DNA from: Candidatus Moranbacteria bacterium UBA1302 | Lineage (GTDB): Bacteria; Patescibacteriota; Minisyncoccia; Moranbacterales; UBA1568 | Reading direction: 5' to 3' | Assembly: GCA_002307715.1 (NCBI GenBank) | Contig: DBUA01000038.1 | Location: 1 to 7,255 of the forward strand | DNA: 7,255 bases | Shown here: positions 6,210 through 7,255 of the stretch, piece by piece | Layout of the letters: each line of letters begins with the position of its first letter | How positions within the stretch are numbered: position 1 is the first letter of the stretch | Translations under genes and position numbers: made by a program | Notes under the pieces: generated by a model | Databases searched by the model: none | Seen by the model: only the letters and a program-made list of their open reading frames with translations | What the model was told of the DNA's origin: nothing

Positions 6210-6238
6210 TTGACAGACATTTCTTCCTCAGTTATCAT
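6210..6238 (+). promoter_or_regulatory. Sigma-70-type promoter of the NuoB-like/HyfB-like operon
   Basis: Perfect -35 TTGACA (6210-6215), a 17-bp spacer and -10 TATCAT (6233-6238, 5 of 6). Predicted start is near 6245, giving a leader of about 64 nt. It is the best-scoring promoter in the window together with that of rpsP, and argues that the unusual downstream operon is expressed rather than decaying. Confidence 0.8.
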
Positions 6239-6308
6239 GGAGAGCGAGTCTGCTTTCTTTGAATGGTCGGCGAATCCGTTTTTTCGATAAAATAGGCTAG
6301 ATACCCCC

Positions 6309-6833
6309 ATGTATCGATTATTAAGGAAAATTATCAAGACTCCGAAAGTCACTCTATCGGAAGTGGATTTTGCTGCTGCTGATGTTAATGTTATCGGAGC
6401 GGAGCTTCAAGCGTCTCTCAAAAGGCTTTTTAGCGGTTCGCTGGCCATTCGCGAAGTCGCTGCTGGTTCTAGTAATGCGGAAGAGCAGGAATTGACGGCG
6501 CTTTCAAACGCTTATTATGATTCTGAGCGTTTCGGAATCCGGTTCGTTGCTTCGCCTCGCCATGCCGATATGCTCATGGTGACCGGTCCAGTATCAAGGA
6601 ATATGGCAGAAGGCCTTCGTCGGACTTATGAGGCGATGCCTGAGCCTCGTCTTGTGGTCGCGGTTGGAGACGGCGCGATTGATGGCGGAATCTATCGTGG
6701 ATCATATGCTGTGTATGATAGTGTCGAAGAAATCATACCTGTCGATTTTAAGATACCTGGAGATCCTCCATCTCCGAAACAAGTGCTCGCAGCGCTTCTT
6801 CGAATGTTTCGTGATATTGAAGCGAAGCGATAA
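6309..6833 (+). CDS. NuoB / group 4 [NiFe]-hydrogenase small-subunit homologue lacking all cluster cysteines
   Basis: A 174-residue homologue of the complex I NuoB / EchC-HycG-type small subunit, which normally holds one [4Fe-4S] cluster next to the quinone or NiFe site. Family landmarks are clear: ALSNAYYDSERFGIRFVASP (64-83), RHADMLMVTGPVSRNM (84-99), MPEPRLVVAVG (110-120), DGGIY (125-129) and IPVDFKIPG (143-151) followed by PPSP. The four cluster ligands are missing. The CxxC pair is Ser55 and Glu58, the VGxC Cys is Gly122, and the PGCPP Cys is Asp152. The protein has no cysteine at all. The frame is intact, the rest of the fold is preserved and a good promoter precedes it, so it does not look like a pseudogene. 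It probably serves a structural or scaffold role, or a non-redox role, in a complex with the next gene (gap 30 bp). The ATG at 6309 follows a CCCCC run and has no Shine-Dalgarno. Confidence 0.85.
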   Translation: MYRLLRKIIKTPKVTLSEVDFAAADVNVIGAELQASLKRLFSGSLAIREVAAGSSNAEEQELTALSNAYYDSERFGIRFVASPRHADMLMVTGPVSRNMAEGLRRTYEAMPEPRLVVAVGDGAIDGGIYRGSYAVYDSVEEIIPVDFKIPGDPPSPKQVLAALLRMFRDIEAKR

Positions 6834-6863
6834 TCAGTGACGGTTGTTTGTCGGAATCACATT

Positions 6864-7255
6864 ATGGATATCATGCTTTCTCCTATCGGTATTTTGCTTC
6901 TTTTATCCGTTTTCATTATCGGAGGTTTTGGGGCGCTTTTTTTGGACCGATTACTCAATGATGGCGGCCGGATGGGAGGTCTATGGGCTCATGCTTTCGC
7001 TCTTGGAGGGTCGTTGTTCGGCTTGATTATCTCAGCTAAAACGCTTCTCGTCGGCCAGGGAATCGCTTTTTCGATTCCGAGTCCGCTTCCGCTTTTCTTA
7101 TTTGATTTTCGGATTGATGGGCTTTCGGCATTTTTTCTCGGAGTGATCTCATTGATTGCTGCCATGGCTTCGATTTATGGACTTTCTTATCAAACACATT
7201 TTCTTGGTTTATATCGTCTTGGTCGCCTCGGATTTTTTTACAATGCCTTCGTTTG
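6864..7255 (+). CDS. HyfB/NuoL-like proton-antiporter subunit of a complex I/hydrogenase-4-type complex, 3' truncated
   Basis: An open frame runs from the ATG at 6864 off the right edge (130 codons, no stop). The translation is strongly hydrophobic, with helices near 6-27, 38-58 and 84-104. It contains FDFRIDGLSAFFLGVISL (80-97) and SIYGLSYQ (103-110), the conserved N-terminal signature of HyfB/NuoL/MrpA-type subunits just before the proton-antiporter domain. The last visible residues GFFYNAF (123-129) also fit HyfB (hydrogenase-4 component B) better than NuoL. Such proteins translocate H+ or Na+. The key lysine and glutamate residues of the channel lie beyond the window. A GTG at 6837 in the same frame is an alternative start, but the ATG gives a standard N-terminus. 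It follows the NuoB-like gene by 30 bp and is very likely co-transcribed. Confidence 0.82.
   Translation, partial: MDIMLSPIGILLLLSVFIIGGFGALFLDRLLNDGGRMGGLWAHAFALGGSLFGLIISAKTLLVGQGIAFSIPSPLPLFLFDFRIDGLSAFFLGVISLIAAMASIYGLSYQTHFLGLYRLGRLGFFYNAFV

Noticed and set aside
6288..6293. Second -10 box (TAAAAT) close to the NuoB-like start
   Set aside because: No -35 box at suitable spacing (the nearest, TTGAAT, is 23 bp away); the TTGACA-N17-TATCAT promoter upstream is far better.
6309..6833. The NuoB-like gene as a pseudogene
   Set aside because: The frame is intact with a normal length, the non-cysteine family motifs are well kept, and a good promoter precedes it. Loss is confined to the cluster ligands.
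6844..7026. A 60-codon + strand open frame starting just after the NuoB-like gene
   Set aside because: It overlaps the HyfB-like frame starting at 6864, which carries the family signature and stays open to the window edge; the 60-codon frame has no family motif.

Overview
This window looks like a chromosomal stretch of a small-genome bacterium, most likely from the Candidate Phyla Radiation (Patescibacteria). That placement is an inference from protein character and layout: compact spacing, almost no Shine-Dalgarno sites, housekeeping genes scattered among membrane protein genes, and no mobile DNA. TGA is not used inside any of the genes, so the UGA=Gly code of Gracilibacteria/SR1 is unlikely. 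All credible genes lie on the + strand. I see no tRNA, rRNA, CRISPR array or insertion sequence.

Layout. (1) 1-574: C-terminal part of MurF (peptidoglycan precursor synthesis), cut by the left edge. (2) 607-1530: a DUF475/TerC-superfamily membrane protein. (3) 1561-3308: a ribosomal protein block. rpsP (S16) has its own promoter. A second promoter drives rplJ-rplL (L10, L7/L12) through a roughly 208-nt leader that resembles the ribosomal protein L10 leader, including an intrinsic terminator hairpin just before rplJ. A strong terminator ends the block. (4) 3329-5515: a CPA1-type Na+/H+ antiporter with a long cytoplasmic tail. (5) 5520-6194: a DedA-family membrane protein. (6) 6210 to the right edge: start of an operon with a NuoB/group-4 hydrogenase small-subunit homologue and the N-terminus of a HyfB/NuoL-like antiporter subunit.

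The most unusual item is the NuoB-like protein at 6309-6833. It keeps the fold-defining motifs of the family, but all four cysteines that would ligate the [4Fe-4S] cluster are replaced (Ser55, Glu58, Gly122, Asp152), and the protein has no cysteine at all. It is followed directly by a HyfB-like ion-translocating subunit. This suggests a complex I/hydrogenase-related membrane complex that cannot pass electrons through this subunit in the usual way.

Regulation is unusually readable. Four transcription units have a perfect TTGACA -35 box exactly 17 bp from a -10 box. A fifth (dedA) has an extended -10 box. The L10 leader is a candidate autoregulatory attenuator, and there is a large conserved-looking hairpin between rplJ and rplL.
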